64,000 bases of DNA from contig OX442420.1 in the NCBI GenBank assembly GCA_949361645.1, forward strand, positions 8,619,545-8,683,544, written 5' to 3'. Positions 1-11,303 of the stretch are shown here, one piece after another (the stretch's first letter is position 1; each line of letters opens with the position of its first letter). A program made the position numbers and the translations under genes. The DNA comes from Spongilla lacustris (Eukaryota; Porifera; Demospongiae; Spongillida; Spongillidae). Under the pieces are notes generated by a model. The model was not told the origin of the DNA, did no database searches, and worked only from the letters and a program-made list of their open reading frames with translations.

Positions 1-519
1 TGATGTAACCTTTTTTTGTGACGATGCACTGCTTTGATCCTTAACGCCTCGGGTGTTCATCGCAATGGCAGTATTGAGGGGGGATTCCCTAACGTCATCG
101 TGCCATCAATTAATTCACTGAACAAATTAATTGTACTACTACGCGCACGCACGTATACAAAGCCGTGAATCTGGCAGTGAGCAGATTCAGTGCAGTTCCA
201 ATTGATTATTCGCTAGCGCCTCTCAAGCTTCAGCTCATCCTAAGCAGAAACAGTGATGAATGTGAGCTGATTGCAGCTGGATGTTTGCCCAACTTTGCCA
301 TCTTTCAATATTGGTGCAGCGTCCGAGCCTTTGTGCACGCCACTTCACTGACACATTCGGTAGATGAAGTATATGCAGGGTCCGGGTCACGTATTAATTT
401 TTAGAGGGTCCACACCTCCTCCGGTTTAATAGGGAACAACCGAGTTCAGAACTGCAGAAACGCATCTTCAGTTCTGTTGCATATGCTACGTACATGTACA
501 CCTGCTTGCTCATAATGAA
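1..519. other. No gene seen; AT-rich unique sequence
   Basis: Only short chance reading frames are present. I see no splice-bounded exon, repeat or RNA gene here. The stretch ends at a poly-G tract. Confidence 0.5.

Positions 520-554
<35 letters not shown>
520..554. repeat. Poly-G tract (35 G)
   Basis: An uninterrupted run of about 35 G, the first of more than a dozen long G or C homopolymers in this window (others include 4866-4897, 19415-19439, 27591-27633, 33481-33507 and 46987-47014). The exact lengths are likely to be unreliable in any assembly. Confidence 0.95.
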
Positions 555-555
<1 letters not shown>

Positions 556-753
556 AGTGAGGTTAGCTGTGCACAATATTATAGAGTGATTCTAACCAGC
601 TGAGGACTCACTCTACAAAACATCTGCTGTACATGTATATTCACATACATGTACCTCAATGTACAACGGTACATATAATAATTATTTACACAGGCTAATG
701 AATGACCATCATTTGGACCTGCTATTATTATAATATTATTGTCATTAATGCTA

Positions 754-764
754 CCACACACACA

Positions 765-825
<61 letters not shown>

Positions 826-863
826 ACACACACACACATGCACATTACACACACACACACACA

Positions 864-915
<52 letters not shown>

Positions 916-929
916 CACATTACACACAC
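754..929. repeat. (CA)n microsatellite, compound
   Basis: CA dinucleotide array interrupted by CAGACA and by two copies of a CATGCACATTACACAC interruption. The repeated interruption shows that a block of the microsatellite was itself duplicated. Reading frames through it on both strands are artefacts. Confidence 0.97.
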
Positions 930-1173
930 AGATCACACTATTGACCGACTAATGAGATTTGTACGTTTAGTAAACCTGGCCTTGCGGGAGGATATGCTGA
1001 GGTCAGAGCCACTTTGAGGTGGGATACCAAACCTCTTTACTCTAGGCCAATTGCTGAAAGTCTGCACTGCTAAGTGTATTCAGACATTGCATTCCATGCA
1101 ATAATCCAAATACAACTATTACATTCACTGTGTAAATTAGTATCACTACACAAGACCATGGTGCAACCAACAG

Positions 1174-4100
1174 TTACACACGATATCCACGCTGCTGCTG
1201 CGGCTGCTGCTGTAAAAGCATTTCACATGTGGCCAGTTGCTCCCTGCAGCGGTCCACTTGGGTCTTATACTGCTTCACCTGTTGGTTCTTGGTCTGTAGC
1301 TCCCCCTGAGCAGCACGCCACTGTTCATTCATCACACCATGACTGCGCTCCAGATCAGTACACCTTCGCTCCATCTCAGTATATCTCCGCCTTAGCTCAC
1401 CATAGGTCCTGTCCTTTTCTTGAAGATCTGTCCGAAGGCTGCTTTCTCTTGCCTTAAACTGATCCTCCGATGAAATCAACTTAATCTCAAGCTCCACTCG
1501 ATTCTTTCTCTCCTGCTTGAAGTCGTTTTCATACTGTTTTAGCTAAAGGTTAGAAATACAACCTTCATGCAATGTTGCCAATCAACACTATTATAATATA
1601 TGCAGCTGATTGAATTCAGTACTGCATACATGTACATGTACATGTATATGGAATCATGGCTTGCCAATGTTTATCATTTAAGATATGTTTACTCAAAAGT
1701 AGGTACAGTTTTGTTTTGCGTATATGTATGTGTACTCAACTCATTTGGCCAATCCTTTAGCCAAAATGTTGCAGAGGCTTCTCTATTAAGTGCATGCACG
1801 TTCAGCTACCATGCACATTCAGTTGATAAGTAATTGTTAATAAGCCTGGAGAAGAGGACCTTACACCATAAACAAATTGAGTGAACATCATGCAACTCCA
1901 CATACCTGTGCCTCATATGCACCTAGTCTGTCTTGGAGTTCTTGCTTGCTTTGGTCATTTCTTCTTATGAGTTCAACATGCTCCCCATTCCTCAGGGCAA
2001 GGTCATTCTAATGATGTACAAAAATGTAATAACAAGGACAGTAAATAAATGGACCTCAAATCAAATATACAAATGTGATACATGTGGACCTGGTAATAAA
2101 TGTAGTCTTTATAACTTTTCAAACACCAAGAAGATGTAATATCATCTGTATTGGGTTGAGGGCTCGCAAAGAAAATTTTTGAATGCTGATACATGTACAT
2201 GTACACATGTACTTGTACATGTATCATAAAGTACTACAAGCCCCCCCCCCCTCCTCCCCCCACTTTAAAAAGGTCAAGCGTTCTATATAACCACCAATGC
2301 TGCTGCCATTACTTTCAAAATTCTGTTGTTGTATTTACAAAAACTATTGATGTTACATGTAAGAAGTGTCAACAGAGATAGATACGCTTGTTTAAACACA
2401 AGCCTTTTAAATTCACTCTCTTGGTTTGGACTGCAGGTGTCCACAACAGAACGCAACACTTTGTGATATATGCAGTGTAATTTATTAATCAGTTGGTGAT
2501 ACACATTATATTTGATATAATCACTGAAACCTTATTGGATTATTAGTATTTTCACAATTAAATAACTCAATTGGTTAATTAATTCGATCCTGATTCTAAT
2601 TTTAAAGTGTTTTGTATTAGAACCTACATGTACATGTATGTTCATAGGATCTGAAGTGGCATGACTACGATTAACAAAACACCCAATGCCACTATTGCTG
2701 ATGTAGTGTAGACTTTAGTAAGCGTATTTGCTGTACAATCTAGTAAAACAGCCATCACTTAGAAAGCTCAGAAAATAACACTCACTTGTTTTTTTTTATA
2801 AGGGTAGTCATGCGTGACATATTAGCTAAAACTAACTCAATTTGATTATAGTAATGCTCACAGCAGATTTTATCCCTCTTTAGAAGCCATAAAGGTATGG
2901 ATCCTAACTTGTAAAGCTGTAGCATAGAAACGCTCTTGAGAGGGTAAACAGGCACACCAACGTACCATCTCTGTTATCACATACATCACGCTCCCAGACA
3001 CACTCACATTAGAGTGAAACAAGATGCAATAAAACTGGCGATGTAGGACTGTACTTCAGTTGAGGAAAAGCAATTATGGAAATTTTATGCATTTGTAAAT
3101 GCATAATATTTAGCTAATCTAATATGTACACATACATATTTTTACATGCACATGTATACACATGTACATGTATGGCATAGAGTGGCTACAGAGTTACACA
3201 CAATGCATGGTAAAAATACAGTCCTACATGTACATGTTCACATACTGCAATGAGAGTACACAATGCATGGAAACACTACTGGTCATGTACATGTACATGT
3301 ACCAACTGCGTGCACACCCGGCACCCACAATGGAACGATATTATGTAATGGTCCTTCTTGAAAATCAAGAAAAGGGCAGCAGACCCAGGAAATGGAATTA
3401 CCAGAATTTAACATTTTTATGTCATCATTTGACTTTCCGTTGTTGCTATTTAGATGTACATTTAAGGTGTAACGCTCACCTGATCAAGATCACCCCTCTG
3501 TGATGCCATCTGTTTTGATTCTGATACCACCATTGCTGTGTTTTGAGAAACTCTTCCCGACTTCTGCAATCTTGTTGTCATCAGAGCCAGTCTGGAGTCC
3601 CTCTCTGCAAGAGCACTCTCCTTAGCAGCCAGCTGTGTCCTAAACAGGTCACACACTGTGCAGGCCTGACTAGCTGGTGACACACTTCTCAGCTTTGCCT
3701 CCAGCTCTGTGCACCTGTCTCTCTGACGCTTAACTTCATTCTGAAGGAAGTCCACCTCCATGCTAAGCTTCTTACACTCCATTGCATCAGAGTGGGGTCC
3801 ACTGATAGTCACACTCTGGCTCCTGATTGGCTTTGAAGCATGTACATGTACCTGGTTCTGATGGGTGGAAATAAAAGTCAATCTGAAGTACAGGGTAGTA
3901 CCAAATTTTGTAAGAGATGTTTTAAATAACATTTGACACACCCTACCTCGATCCATGCCCACCACAGTTGATCCCTGCTCCCTCATGCCCACCTCAGGTG
4001 ATCCCTGCTCCCTCATGCCCACCTCAGTTGATCCCTGCTCCCTCATGCCCACCTCAGGTGATCCCTGCTCCCTCATGCCCACCTCAGGTGATCCCTGCTC

Positions 4101-4862
4101 CCTCATGCCCACCTCAGGTGATCCCTGCTCCCTCCTCCTCTTCACACAGTACTCCTCAACTGCCTTCCACAGTATGGCTTCACTCTCATCACATGACACA
4201 TCCTGCTGAGGTCCTCGTGCAAGCACCTCTTTGACCCACTCCAAACTCTTATCACCAAGCTGACATTTCAGCTTCTGCCCACCAATGTTCGGCTGGGTAT
4301 GGGAACTTACAACCTTACCAGGAGAACACTGTTGCTGTACAAGAAAGACATTGCCATTGTCATCATGCATTGTACCAGTATGTGTACAAGTATGAACTTC
4401 CTTTGTTCTTCACGTCAAGGCCGGCATACACAAAGTGTCTTCCGGGTAACTTGTCGCATGCAACTTAAATGAATATGAGTATAAGTTCCGTAATTCTTTA
4501 CTTTACTGAACTTTTACCCACATTCATTTGATCCATGAGTTGCATGCGACAAGTAGCCTCGTGTATGCCGGCCTTTATATACATGTACATGTACAACGCC
4601 AATTTATGGCACATGCATATTGTACATAATTATGACCAATATTACAGGTAATATTAAATTTACATTGCTAGCATGGTATTCTTTTGCTAATAGGATAATT
4701 AACTGTTCGTGGTTTATTTATAATCGATTTTAACCAATTAGTCAATATGGCTCCCCTCTAATTTCTGTCAACCAAAGCCACTTTGAATTAATCAGATCAA
4801 TTGGAATTTGATCGTCACATTCAGGGGCGGCGGAAGCTATTTAGCATTAGTCCTGCCAGCTA

Positions 4863-4898
<36 letters not shown>

Positions 4899-6331
4899 GC
4901 TGTCCGCTTTCGGCCGATTCAATCAGTGGGGTGTCCGCTTTCGGCCGTAAGGTCACACTGCCGGAGATATTATGATCAGTCACACGGTACAAATAGAAAA
5001 CAGTGCCTGGATTTTTTTTTTTTTTTTTTGTGTGCCTTTAACATTGGTCCCGCAGCCGCGGTACCTGCAGTACCTGTTCCGCCGCCCCTGACATTGGGTC
5101 AAAATTTAGATCAGGTTGTAACACATACATGTACATGTACATTTACATGTACCTGTACAAATAATTACCTTTGCTTTAATATTATGTCGATTGCACTAAA
5201 GAAAAACAACAACGTTCTAACCATTTCTGGTAGCAAAATGGGGGTGGGGTTGGGGGGAGGAGTTTGGTTGAAATTAGCAGATATATGGTTTATAATAACA
5301 GTTTAATATACATGTATGCATAACTGCATGCATAAAGATATTCACAATACTGCTTAATTGCCACCAACTATATAGTTGAGCTACTGTATCACATGTACAT
5401 GTAATTGCAATGTGTGCACAAAGGTACCTCATTGGAAGCTTCTGCCCATTTACCACTTGATCCTGAGGTAAGAACAATCTGCCCTCTTGACCCCATGCTG
5501 CCTGAATCAGTTGCTATCCTGGCCCATTGGGAGGATGAAGTGTTTGATGCCAGGCTTGATGAAGCAGCAGCAATAGGCACCTACATGTATATTATACAGG
5601 TGTACAGAACATCATTAATGAAAAGATGGATTTTTGTCAAATTGTATTTTTACTTTCTATTCCATAAAGCCTGCAGGTTGAAATGGGTGTGTGAAATAAC
5701 TATTAGTCCAGTGTGCAGAAGTAGCGGCCACTATTCAGTTTCCGACTTATTTGTGTGTATGCATGTTCAGTATACATGTAGATCTACATTGTAACTGACT
5801 ATTTTTTAGAAGGATGGCAGGCAGCTTCAGTGCTGTGCTAATGTACAGGAGCCTATAACGTGGTGGTGGCACGAGAATCGTTGTGCAGCTGTGCAGAAAC
5901 ACCTCTGGCTGCATGGAGCCTAATTATAACTTTGCATCTCCAATCACATGCACATGTTCGCTCACAATTGTGGCCTAAATCCGCCATACATGTACATGTA
6001 CATGTGTATGTCCAAATGAAATTTTGCACGCTGCACACAGTGTTTCACACCCGTGCATGCAACTGCATGATAATATGTTAGAGGAGAAGAATGAAAATGT
6101 ACCAGTAGACAGAAACAAGTTCAAAGCTGATATAGACCTACGTTAATTTTTGTGACTTTAAACAAAACATGCTCATGCATATACATGTACCTATTGTGTA
6201 GCTCATACCTCAGTCGGAGCCACAGTCGCGTTAGACCTTAAAGCAGTGCCATTCCCTGAGCTGTCTGTGGAATGTCTCCCACGGAAAGGGTCAGCTGATG
6301 ATGACACGTTTGGTCGGTATTTATAGCTCAT
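1174..6331 (-). CDS. UBAN-like coiled-coil protein, copy 1 (multi-exon)
   Basis: Minus-strand gene assembled by hand. Exons: 6331-6209 (starts at ATG, M-S-Y-K-Y-R-P, 41 codons, phase 0), 5580-5428 (51 codons, Ser-rich, phase 0), 4400-3947 (contains a 10-residue repeat), about 3863-3480 (coiled coil with C-x-x-C), 2007-1906 (34 codons, phase 0) and 1542-1174 (ends at TAA). Borders are AG/GT; the 4400-3947 exon ends in phase 1, and its join to the next exon is unresolved, so an exon may be missing. The last exon begins L-K-Q-Y-E-N-D-F-K-Q-E-R-K-N-R, matching the UBAN pattern D-F-x-x-E-R-x-x-R known from NEMO, optineurin and ABIN proteins, which bind linear or K63 ubiquitin chains in NF-kB and autophagy signalling. 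The rest of that exon is heptad-rich and ends Gln-rich. Copies 2 (11304-13528) and 3 (36141-39138) share the last two main exons. Ubiquitin binding is inference; the coiled-coil nature is visible. Confidence 0.7.
2008..3479. other. Intron of coiled-coil copy 1; repeat-rich
   Basis: Between the 34-codon exon and the C-x-x-C exon. Holds a C-rich run near 2240 and clusters of the ACATGTACATGT palindrome (2190-2225, 3155-3175, 3225-3235, 3285-3303). Exons equivalent to the 13- and 14-codon exons of copies 2 and 3 were not found. Confidence 0.5.
3951..4135 (-). repeat. 30-bp coding minisatellite (E-Q-G-S-P-E-V-G-M-R)x6
   Basis: Six tandem 30-bp units inside an exon of coiled-coil copy 1. On the minus strand each unit reads EQGSPEVGMR, with SP to ST and EV to VV variants in some units. 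The length is a multiple of three, so copy number can change without shifting frame. The array is absent from copies 2 and 3. Confidence 0.9.
4417..4575. mobile_element. MITE, 15-bp TIR family A
   Basis: Inverted ends AAGGCCGGCATACAC at 4417-4431 and its complement at 4561-4575, with a second inner pair around TTGTCGCATGCAAC / GTTGCATGCGACAA. It has no coding capacity and lies in an intron of coiled-coil copy 1. A second member of the same family is at 14798-15020. Confidence 0.8.
4866..4897. repeat. Poly-G tract (32 G)
   Basis: Uninterrupted G run inside an intron of coiled-coil copy 1. It is followed by two copies of a TGTCCGCTTTCGGCCG motif at about 4900 and 4930. Confidence 0.95.
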
Positions 6332-6469
6332 TCCGCGGCTGCAGTACCTGCATGTACATACATGTGCTACGAAGCAGAGTAACAAAAATCATGAAGGGTC
6401 TGATAAATCAACATTGGGCTATTTATTCCACTATTTAATTGTACACCCCTATGGATGACAATAATTGCA

Positions 6470-6692
6470 AACATACCCCCCCCCCCCCCCGGGACGATAT
6501 AGAAAAAAAAACCTGGACATGCATTTCTTATGCCCCCCCCCCCCCCCCCCCCCTTCCCCCGGGACAGACTGAGACTGATAAATGCACCCCTGGACAAGCT
6601 TCTGTTATACCTTCTAGCCCCCCAGGACAGGCATTTAAATGACCATCCCCGGGACATATTCCCAATACCCCCCCCCCCCCCCCCCCCCCCGG
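6470..6692. repeat. Degenerate C-tract array with GGGAC edges
   Basis: Four or five loosely repeated units of about 45-70 bp, each a run of C followed by GGGAC or GGACA and then unique-looking sequence (units near 6475, 6533, 6590, 6640 and 6667). The opposite strand is G-tract rich. No protein-coding signal. Confidence 0.7.
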
Positions 6693-6881
6693 ACACCATT
6701 TATTGTAGGGGTGTGCGGTTAAATATTGGAATAGCCCATTGCCAAAAGGAGTTAGTAGATACTATATGTTATATATGCTCATGTACCGCGTGCAATAGCA
6801 GGTGATGTCAATAATGAAAATGGCTTGTCTGTGTACATGAGCTAGAGCCAGAGCTAGTTGTGCTACTAGTTGTTATACAGA

Positions 6882-7359
6882 TTGTGCAATAGGCGGAGCG
6901 AAGTGACGTAATTTGTGTTATCCGCCATTTTTGAGTGTCAAAAGCAATAAGGCTTGTTGTACAGTTGGATGCAGTAATCGTTTCAATAAAGGTTCCGGCG
7001 TTCATTTTTATCGATTTCCTCAAGGTGCAGAACGAAAGTCCCAGTGGATAGCAGCAGTGGGACGCAAAAATTGGATTCCAAATGAGTACTCGTTGCTTTG
7101 TAGCGTTTCAGGGGGAAAGAGCAACAACCCGCTGTCCCCTGATTATGCTCCTTCTATATTCGAGCACATAAAGAGCCCTTTAAAGAGGAAGCGCTATCCA
7201 CTGGAACTTTCGTTCTGCATCTTGAAGAATGAACGCCGGAACCTTTATTGAAACGATTACTGCATCCAACTGCACAACAAGCCTTGCCATACTATTGCTT
7301 TTGACACTCAAAATGGCGGATAACACAAATTACGTCACTTCGCTCCGCCTATTGCACAA
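6882..7359 (+). mobile_element. Inverted-repeat element carrying a THAP-domain remnant
   Basis: The ends are inverted copies beginning TTGTGCAATAGGCGGAGCG at 6882 and its complement at 7341-7359. The arms continue inward for roughly 150 bp each with small indels. The left arm and centre encode, on the plus strand from 6913, a THAP zinc-finger-like sequence: C-C-T-V-G-C-S-N-R, then H-F-Y-R-F-P, W-I-A-A-V-G-R, L-L-C-S, and a C-terminal P-S-I-F. The His that should follow the last Cys pair is missing, and the frame stops at 7251. THAP domains are DNA-binding modules of P-element transposases and derived host proteins. The right arm repeats part of the THAP coding sequence in reverse, so the element probably arose by fold-over of a transposase 5' end. 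Confidence 0.75.
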
Positions 7360-8211
7360 CCTCTATTGAGTTGAATTGATTACAAAGCCTTGCAAAAATT
7401 CTAGATCTCGAAGAACAGTACCCCTAAGTAGCTAAGAAAAGTATAAGACTCCCTATATTCACAAATACACGTACATCCTTCGATCAAATGTTATAGGCCT
7501 ATATACTTGTTATACACGCTTCGTCATTGGCGCTCAGAATGAAATGATCTTATCCGGAATCCAAAATGCAGCCATCAAAAGGCACAAAGGTCTGTGCACT
7601 CATTTTTACACATAATACTATGCAAAATGAAATTCAAATTAAAATAAAAAAAACTCACTGGACTTTCTGTCGGAGTCAACATTCAAATTAAGCGAAACGT
7701 GATAAGTCACGTGATAGTGTTTTTATTTTTATTTTTAATTTCAACGTCTTTATTATACATACCGTATACATGACACGTATATAGCTGTAAACCTGTACAT
7801 GTAACTTGATCAGTTCAACTGTATAGTATTATATCGTGTATCATGTAAAAACTTCAGCCGCCCAAAACACACCGTTGTGTCATAAAAGTATTGGTGACTT
7901 AAAAACATGAACCTTGCGGTCCTTGCCTGTCAATGATTCGGTGTACTCTTATTCATTTCTAGATCGCACCCACATAAGCGAACACAAGAGCCTATAAACC
8001 TTCTTGCACATTCTTTCGGGCTGGGATGTAACTCCCACCGCAGATCAGAGTGAATGCTATTACCATGCATGCATGCATGCATGTCGTACACGTATCAAAT
8101 TGCCTTTGTTCCATTATAGTTGAAAGAATATAATATCTACATACAATGTGAACATGTTGTGAACATGTATATGTGCATGCTCTAACAGCTCTGAAGACTG
8201 TATGCATGCTA
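7360..8211. other. Intergenic, no gene seen
   Basis: AT-rich sequence between the THAP element and the 3' end of the VWA-Hint gene. Contains a (GCAT)n run near 8066-8082. No exon-like segment was recognised. Confidence 0.5.
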
Positions 8212-10173
8212 CTAGAAGAATTTGCACACCAGTCCATTAACATCCCTCTCGACCTTTGGCTCCACGATGACCAGGTGTCCGCTTGACCAACCGGGGTGCC
8301 TCTTTAGGTCATCCAAGACCTTCTCGCTCCCAAAGTACGGGTGCGCCAGGACGCCCTCAGTCTTGTTGTGGCCCAGGGTGATCACGTTCAGCGTGTTGAT
8401 CGTGACGACGTGGTGGCTGTCCAGCACCAAGTTGAAGATCGCCTTTATCGAGACCTTCTTTGGAGGGTGGAGGTCGGCTGGGAAGACCCATTGTCCATTG
8501 GCGCTCGTCTGGACGGGATGCCATGGGGTAAGCGACACGCCCTCCACCTCGACGATATCGGTAAGTTGGCCTTCGAGGATCGGAGTCTCGATAAGAGCCT
8601 GCACGGTGGCGACCGATCCGTTAGTACTTGCGACCTGGTCCCCGCGCTTAAGGTTCTTTACGGGCTTCCTCTCGCCGCTAGCCATTTGGACCAGCCCTTC
8701 TCCGTCGAAGCAGGGTCCGTAGGAATTTGCAAACGCGGCCATGTTTCGGACAACGGGGCCGCTGTTGTCGCGCCTGCAGGAAGGCTTAGGGGGTGGGAGG
8801 CTACAGAACACTGTGTTGGTCTCGTCTTGGACTGTCTTGAACTGCTGCCCGCCGTAGAGCTGGATGCTGGCGTCCTTGAAGTTGGTGCTCTGTTGGAGGG
8901 TGTGCGCCCTGCTGAAGGACAGGAGGTGGTCCTGGCCCCAGCGCCTGTACCAGTCCTCTTTAGAAACTGCTTTCATGATCTGTCCCTCGCTGTCGTCCGC
9001 ACTCTCGATGTCCTTCAGTAGCGCTTCGATGAACGGCGAGGAAGGTAGCTTCTTTATCTCCTTCTGGATGTCAGAAATCATCTTGGAGGATCCAGGCGAA
9101 TAATCCTTAGTCTTTGCGATACGTTTCAACTCCTCGACAAGGATTCCAATGGCGTAACTATCGACTGTCAACTGGTCGACTGCATTCGTCGATATGCTAT
9201 CGGTGATAGATAGTTTTACAAACGACTCGACAGACACCCTGATGCCGGATGGATCGGTGTTTTTAACCTCCAGGAGGACAGTCTTGCTCTGCCCGTACTG
9301 GAATGAACCGAGGTCTATTTTTGTGACCTCAGTTGTTCCAAGCGCGCTGTCATCCCTCCCAAACACCTTTGAAACCGGTACCCCTTTGACGATCAGTTTC
9401 GCTGACGGGATCACGGTTGCGATCGTGTTGGCCATGAAGTTGATGAATATTGTGCCGACCATCGAGCAGTCGGGGATGAACCCGTACGTGCCACGACCGA
9501 TGGAGCAGATGTTGTACAAAAGAAGACTGTCAAGGCTGTACCCAAATCCAAAGGCGTGGATGCTGAACTTATCAGCCTCGGCACCAAGACCGTCGACCAT
9601 TTCTTTCAGAGTTGGTATTATGCCTTTTGGTGGGTCAACGTTCGGTTCTCCGTCAGTCAGTAGGAGCAGAACGACGTTCTTGTCTTTACATATAGGGTCA
9701 CTAGTCGTCTCGATTCCTACTTTCAAAGCGTCCCAGATGTTTGTCGAACCTTCTGTATTGAGGCCGTTTATGCAATCGCCGGCACGCTTCCTCCCGTCAT
9801 CGTCCATCTTCGTCAACGTTAGGTCGGTCCTCGCGTTGTTACTGAACGTGATGATTCCCAGGTAGTCTCCATCGTTCAGCACGTCTTTCACCGTGTTCAT
9901 CGAGTGCTTCACTAGGTCCAGTCTCGAGAAACCTTGCGCTTCGCCCGTCGTGTCGTTCGGCAGGGAGGCGTCAGTGTCCATGGAGCCGGATATGTCCAGC
10001 ATAGCAATGACCACCGACTGGATCCTTCTGCCGCTCTCTGGCGGGACAACGGTCACGCGAGCGACATTCTTATCAGTCGAGTTAGGCTTGGAGCTGATGA
10101 CGGTTTCAACACGAACCTGGATAGCGTCTGTAGACATTTTACTACTGAGTAGCTGGGGGTGTGGTATAATCAA
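8212..10173 (-). CDS. VWA-Hint protein (VWA, vwaint-like and Hint domains)
   Basis: Single uninterrupted frame of 653 codons; the Met at residue 13 (10137, M-S-T-D-A) is the more likely start. Residues about 50-240 form a von Willebrand A domain with a complete MIDAS: D60-I-S62-G-S64, T144 in E-G-S-T-N, and T173-D174-G. Residues about 405-445 (W-x-x-W/R-W-G, S-F-S-R-A-H, N-F-K-D-A) fit the vwaint linker domain. The Hint module starts at C488 (G-P-C-F-D-G-E-G) with T549-P-W-H552, the pair that activates the first thioester step in hedgehog and intein domains. Such proteins are expected to cleave themselves or attach their C-terminus to another molecule; that activity is inference. No signal peptide is visible. 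It has no introns and higher GC than its neighbours, unlike other genes here. A 5' fragment is duplicated at 34764-34960. Confidence 0.9.
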   Translation of the reverse strand: MIIPHPQLLSSKMSTDAIQVRVETVISSKPNSTDKNVARVTVVPPESGRRIQSVVIAMLDISGSMDTDASLPNDTTGEAQGFSRLDLVKHSMNTVKDVLNDGDYLGIITFSNNARTDLTLTKMDDDGRKRAGDCINGLNTEGSTNIWDALKVGIETTSDPICKDKNVVLLLLTDGEPNVDPPKGIIPTLKEMVDGLGAEADKFSIHAFGFGYSLDSLLLYNICSIGRGTYGFIPDCSMVGTIFINFMANTIATVIPSAKLIVKGVPVSKVFGRDDSALGTTEVTKIDLGSFQYGQSKTVLLEVKNTDPSGIRVSVESFVKLSITDSISTNAVDQLTVDSYAIGILVEELKRIAKTKDYSPGSSKMISDIQKEIKKLPSSPFIEALLKDIESADDSEGQIMKAVSKEDWYRRWGQDHLLSFSRAHTLQQSTNFKDASIQLYGGQQFKTVQDETNTVFCSLPPPKPSCRRDNSGPVVRNMAAFANSYGPCFDGEGLVQMASGERKPVKNLKRGDQVASTNGSVATVQALIETPILEGQLTDIVEVEGVSLTPWHPVQTSANGQWVFPADLHPPKKVSIKAIFNLVLDSHHVVTINTLNVITLGHNKTEGVLAHPYFGSEKVLDDLKRHPGWSSGHLVIVEPKVERDVNGLVCKFF

Positions 10174-11303
10174 GGCCCATACGTATATATTGACCTAAAA
10201 ATAGAGGTGACGCAAAATTAAAGCTATTTTCGGATGGTGACGTTTCATGCCCATGGAATCAATAGTAATGTCTTGACGAATGTGTGCCATAAACTTTGGT
10301 ACGAATCTGATGTACGGATTTGATGGTACTTCTGCTCTAGTAGATTGCAGGTTTTAGTCAAGGCGTGCCTCCTCCTATGTCGTGGTGACCTCTGACAATG
10401 TACACGGTCTTTACACGTACATGTATAATTCAAAACTATGATGAAATGCGTGATACATTTTTAAAAGCAATAACAAATTGATTGTGGAACACCTTGTAAA
10501 TCAAAAATATGTTTAAATGTTTGTCATGGAGGAAAACTGCTGCAGCCTTGGTAAAAACAGTACACATGTAACACCCGAGATGTAGTAAGTGAGGATGGAA
10601 TATCTGAGTCCTGTGCTCTCATATTACAGTTAAAATGCTTTATAGGATTCATTGTTCTAGTGAGAAATTTCTTGTATCACCATGCAACTGTCACTTTCTT
10701 TTAATAGCCACCATATGCATAATGGCCATGTTGGTTAAACTTTAGAACTTGAATTCCAGTAACCTGAATTTCAGTGCATAACATGTAATCTGCCCTAAAA
10801 CCACCTAGAAAAATGATTTGGAAAAGGATTTATTGTCAACCGTGGCATTACTAAGCCATGAGTTGGGAGAAATGTTTGAAACAAAAGTACCATACTGGAA
10901 TGATGATTTCAATTGCATGCAATGAAAACACTATACATGCATGTTGAGGAAGTTATACAGGGCACTGAGTAATGAATGCATCATACCATGCATGCACAGA
11001 GAATACAAGAAAAATATTATTACATAACTCTAGCTCCACTTAGCGCATGCAGGCACATAATAGCAATACACAGTATATGGCATAAGAGATGGCAGCTCTA
11101 CCAGCCCAGAAATATACATGTTTTGCTTCTCCAACAGTTGGTCATCTAATCTTTCATAGCACATTTGCATGTTGTTTCTCTCCATATTGCCCCAGAGGTG
11201 AAAAGAAGGGTGTGAAATTAAAGCAGTTACATTTTGTTAATCATTAGCATATACATCGTATAACAGAACTGAACAATGCAATGCAAAGAAAGGCTCAGCT
11301 CAG
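10174..11303. other. Intergenic part of duplication A
   Basis: No exon recognised. The sequence is conserved with 34961-36140 but with scattered indels and no reading-frame bias, so it is probably non-coding. It separates the 5' end of the VWA gene from the 3' end of coiled-coil copy 2. Confidence 0.5.

Noticed and set aside
579..1017. Overlapping open frames on both strands rich in Cys-Val or Thr-His
   Set aside because: They are translations of the CA/TG microsatellite; no start context, no homology.
8222..10198. Several plus-strand frames of up to 226 codons
   Set aside because: They lie antisense to the VWA-Hint coding frame, whose domain motifs are clear; the plus frames show none.
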